Positions 60,854 to 64,000 of a stretch of 64,000 bases of DNA are shown here, piece after piece (the stretch's first letter is position 1; every line of letters starts with the position of its first letter). The stretch spans positions 1,789,001 through 1,853,000 of the forward strand of contig JASJOG010000034.1 in assembly GCA_030142905.1 (NCBI GenBank). The letters run 5' to 3'. Made by a program: the position numbers and the translations under genes. Below the pieces are notes generated by a model. That model saw nothing but the letters and a program-made list of their open reading frames with translations. It ran no database searches and had not been told where the DNA came from. Source of the DNA: Heliopora coerulea (taxonomy: Eukaryota; Cnidaria; Anthozoa; Scleralcyonacea; Helioporidae).

Positions 60854-63091
60854 CTGTTAAACTCGCTATATTTAGTAAAGGATAGCCTTTTTTGCCTCAA
60901 ATTGAAAGAGCGCTTTTCAAGTCCGGCTTTTATTGTAAAGTTAGCTTCTTGCACGTCATTGATTAAACTAAAATATCATATCGTTTAGAGTTTGAATTCG
61001 TGGAAAAATGTAATTTCCTAGATACATTCTTTAGAAAACTTCTGCATGGATTACCGTTCTCAGTAATGTACGTAAATGTGTAGTACATACTAGGACACCT
61101 CTACCTTCATGGCAAGTCATTGCACATCCCCCCTTTTGTCCAGAGCTGGATCGACCTCCGATTCGGATTTGCTTTCTTCTTTTAGACAAGATGTAAATTC
61201 ATCATCGGCTTTTGTTCAGACACTCCGTGAACACAATCTACGAGACAACAATTCTCTGATTCCTGAAAAGCACCAAGCTGTGTTATTTCTTCAGATATCA
61301 AAAAGACGCAAGTTGCCAACTCGGCTTGGCAACAACTGGTAGTCGAACATCGTTAAGCAACCGTCTGGTCGTGGCTGCATTTTCCGATTGTATTTTCAAA
61401 GGTATCGCGTTTTCTGTCATCCCAACTTGCACTTTTGCCCACTCCGAATTTGTCCATTAAACAGTTGCGATTTCTGTGATGAGCGCATTTTCTATCGCTT
61501 CGCACTTCCTCTCTCTCGGCCATTTGTGGCTTTGCTCTCGGGTTTGTAGTGAAGATTTTCGCTCATTCGCCTCTGGTCCTCCTATCTTGCATGAAATCAT
61601 ACTGACAAGTAATGGAAAACTTGCTTATCTGCCATTGCCCACTGCCAAAAGCAGAGGAAAACAAATGCTATTGTTTGCATCTTTACGTCGAATACGTGAG
61701 ATATGCTTCAAAAAACACACTCTTCTCTGTCTTCTTTCGAATTCATTTCAAAAAAAATATTCAACTATTACCCTGAATGCTCGTCGAAGAAACCCAATCA
61801 TTTTCATCATAATCGTGACTGAGGAAACTGAATACAGCCCTCTTAACGCTTTCCAAATTTTTCTATGCATTACAATTGAACGCGAGCATAAATTACTGTG
61901 AGTTGGTAGGGTTGGAACTCTGCGTCTCTAACGGATGTATGTTCACAGTTTCCCGGACAACACAACGTTTGAGCCAAAGCTGTAGGGATTCTGCTCAGTG
62001 GTCTCCGTTTGTACATGACTGCGTTCGTCTGTTCACTCTACCTCGGCTTGCAAATTAACTATCAGCACATCACTTACCACAATCACCACCAGAATTACCT
62101 CTCTGTGAACAAATTAGAAAAAGCAAAGTCATATGTTCAGTTTTCTAGCACAACGCAACACACAGAACTGTAAAGTGTAAACTACGTTAGACTTTCGTTC
62201 CTCTTCTTTCGTCACCATTGCTTTACCGGTTTAAATAGAAGGCAGAGAAATGAAAGCTGAAAAGTACAGGTATTAGTAGGAAGCGTAGAGTAATGAGTAA
62301 TGACGTATAATCAGAAACAGTGTAATAGTTGTAGTAAGTGTAATCGTGTTAACATGTGCTTCGCAAGTATAAGAAAAACACCTTTACATACTTCAGGGGA
62401 CTAAAGAAATGCCGTGTTTTGCGGCCGGATGTTACTTTTACTTCCGCATGACACCATTCGCTTCTTGATCCCCCGTCTAAAGACTAGTCCTGAGGTAAAC
62501 TGGAGAGGAAACTTTCAAAATCCCGGAAAAAATCCTGCATAGACATTGGAACACGAGTATATTGTACCCTGCTAGACAGGGGGATTTCTACCTGTCATCG
62601 ATAACGGAATCACAATCTGCCATGGTATAATTATCGCGAGCAATGAGAAAAAAAAGGAAAAAAAAACATTGCGTCATCCCGTTGTGATCTCTTCACAAAC
62701 ACGGACGGGAAACATGTCTTCACTCTATCATGATCTCACCACGTACACGAGCGGGCAACATTGCAAATGTCGCCATACAACAGAAAAAAATGTCGCTCGA
62801 ACACCTTCTTTAGCGGACAAGCTTTGGCAGTCAAAAATTGTCTGTGATACATCATACGACCATGAACCAATCGACCAATAGGCAAGTTTGCCTCTAATTA
62901 TGAATCATAAGTAATCAAGAAGGAATTCAATAGAAGCATTTGACTCTCGACGGTTAAGGATCAGTTCATCCTTGTAATTTATCCTGATTATCCTTGATTC
63001 AATGCCAGGGTCGAGCTCGTCCATTGAAAGCGTGCCTTACGCAGTATGAAAAAAATAGCCACACAACAAGCAGAATTAAAACAAAGAACAT
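60854..63091 (-). other. Candidate 5' exons of short ISG12 gene, copy 5
   Basis: Signal-like segment 63041-63091 (same peptide as copy 1), microexon 62078-62102 and coil segment 60854-60967, all with intact splice sites. Confidence 0.32.
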
Positions 63092-63233
63092 GCATGTTAT
63101 ACCACAGGAAAAGTGATAGTCGGTTTAAACGGCTTTAAATTTGGGAAAGACCTTGTTGTAATCACACCATCGATTTAGTAAGCTAATCTTAGAGTCCTCA
63201 TCACAATTTCAAACTAACGAGAATGTGTAACGA

Positions 63234-63540
63234 TTATTCTTCATCAAATTCTCTTTCCACTGCGGCTCCAGCTGCTGCTCCTAAAGTTGCAACACCTGCA
63301 ACTACCTTAGCTCCACCTGCAAGCAAGGTACCCGTGGCTCCAATGGCCTGACATGTGGCCACCAGTCCTCCTGCAGCAACTCCACCTCCACTGGCCACTG
63401 CTGATGCTGACATCATGGATGCTGCTGCAGAACCAGCAGTTATTCCTACTGCAGTAAAGCCCGCTGCTGAAACGACGATTGGGGCTGCAACAACAGCTCC
63501 CGCTGCACCAAGAACTGCCCCACCAATTGTCCATCCCCAT
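63234..63540 (-). CDS. Full ISG12/IFI27-type domain exon, copy 3
   Basis: This has the most complete C-terminus of the alpha exons: 101 residues starting [16 protein letters not shown], with [20 protein letters not shown] and ending AAGAAVEREFDEE. The acidic end resembles the charged C-terminus of mammalian IFI6-type proteins. Upstream exons would lie beyond the window. Confidence 0.62.
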
Positions 63541-64000
63541 CTGTTAAAAGAAATGCACGTAACAAGAACACTTGTTTAGGGGGTCATACTAGGACAAATT
63601 TGGCAGATCCAACAGGGTGTTTTTCTTCTAACCTATTGTACATTATAAAATAAACATACCAACAAAGATGACTGAATTACTAATCACTAGTCTAGTAACA
63701 CACACACTGCCTTTACACGTTAATTTCCTTAGCTCACAATCTACGGAGTAACGACAAAACTAAATGACGACAAGCAGCATCAGAGGCCTACCGCGGTATC
63801 CATAGTTGGGCAATGCAACAAGAGGCGCGGAATATAGGGTTATCATGGATTACAGCCCCTATGTTTGAAAGCTTAGTCCAAAAAACCTGATACGAAGAGC
63901 TGATTCTAGAAGCTGCGTTGATTGTTAACGACTTATTCACTGTTATTTGTTCAGTTATTGACTTGTACTAACCGAATGACCGTTTATAATTGCCACAGTC

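Larger units (their letters stand above)
59613..64000. repeat. Higher-order tandem duplication, super-unit 3 (cut by window end)
   Basis: This is a third alpha block, matching 1-4404 and 38077 onward, with a short ISG12 exon, candidate upstream exons and a full ISG12 exon. It continues past the window edge, so the array is longer than what is seen here. Confidence 0.92.

Noticed and set aside
1..64000. CRISPR arrays, bacterial operons, rRNA or complete tRNA genes
   Set aside because: None seen. The tandem repeats are minisatellites or gene duplications, and the only tRNA-like piece (42602-42645) is a fragment.

Overview
The window is eukaryotic DNA from an animal. It has spliced genes with GT-AG introns, AT-rich non-coding sequence, Penelope-like, hAT and pogo-type elements, and hairpin-bearing dispersed repeats. 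An RBM4/lark-type RNA-binding gene lies among many copies of interferon-alpha-inducible ISG12/IFI27/IFI6-type genes. Together with the repeats this suggests an anthozoan cnidarian, probably a stony coral; that placement is inference, not proven here. Every gene I can support is on the minus strand.

The dominant structure is a nested higher-order tandem duplication. One super-unit runs 1-38076, a second 38077-59612, and a third starts at 59613 and leaves the window. Each is built from blocks: alpha (a short ISG12 exon plus, 3.4 kb upstream of it, a full ISG12 exon), gamma (no recognised gene), beta (a three-exon ISG12 gene with charged tails), alpha' (short exon plus the 3' half of a hybrid ISG12 gene) and beta' (the 5' half of that hybrid). 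The second super-unit is alpha-gamma-beta-alpha'-beta'. The first has the same order but carries an extra 18.3 kb (8309-26576) holding the RBM4-like gene and two older, decayed ISG12 units.

I count 13 ISG12-family loci. Two are long genes (27357-30151 and 48268-50894) with an acidic Gly/Asp/Asn N-terminus, the hydrophobic ISG12 domain and a basic tail of 27-residue repeats. Two are hybrids (34943-36900 and 55700-58438). Three are full domain exons (3649-3937, 41690-41981, 63234-63540). Five are short exons lacking the domain core, and one is a frameshifted pseudogene (21620-21910). All intact ISG12 exons share one acceptor phase, so different upstream exons can join them in frame.

The RBM4/lark-like gene (12462-20001, 3' end unresolved) reconstructs cleanly from six exons. 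They encode one RRM, a CCHC zinc knuckle split by a 27-bp microexon, and a Tyr/Arg/Ser-rich tail. Its introns hold a Penelope-like element with long inverted repeats and a pogo-type MITE; a hAT derivative lies just upstream. A second Penelope-like element (42946-44412) interrupts the gamma block of super-unit 2.

Mammalian relatives of the ISG12 genes are small hydrophobic membrane or mitochondrial proteins induced in innate immune responses. The array probably represents lineage-specific expansion and exon shuffling of such genes, but nothing in the sequence alone shows what induces them.
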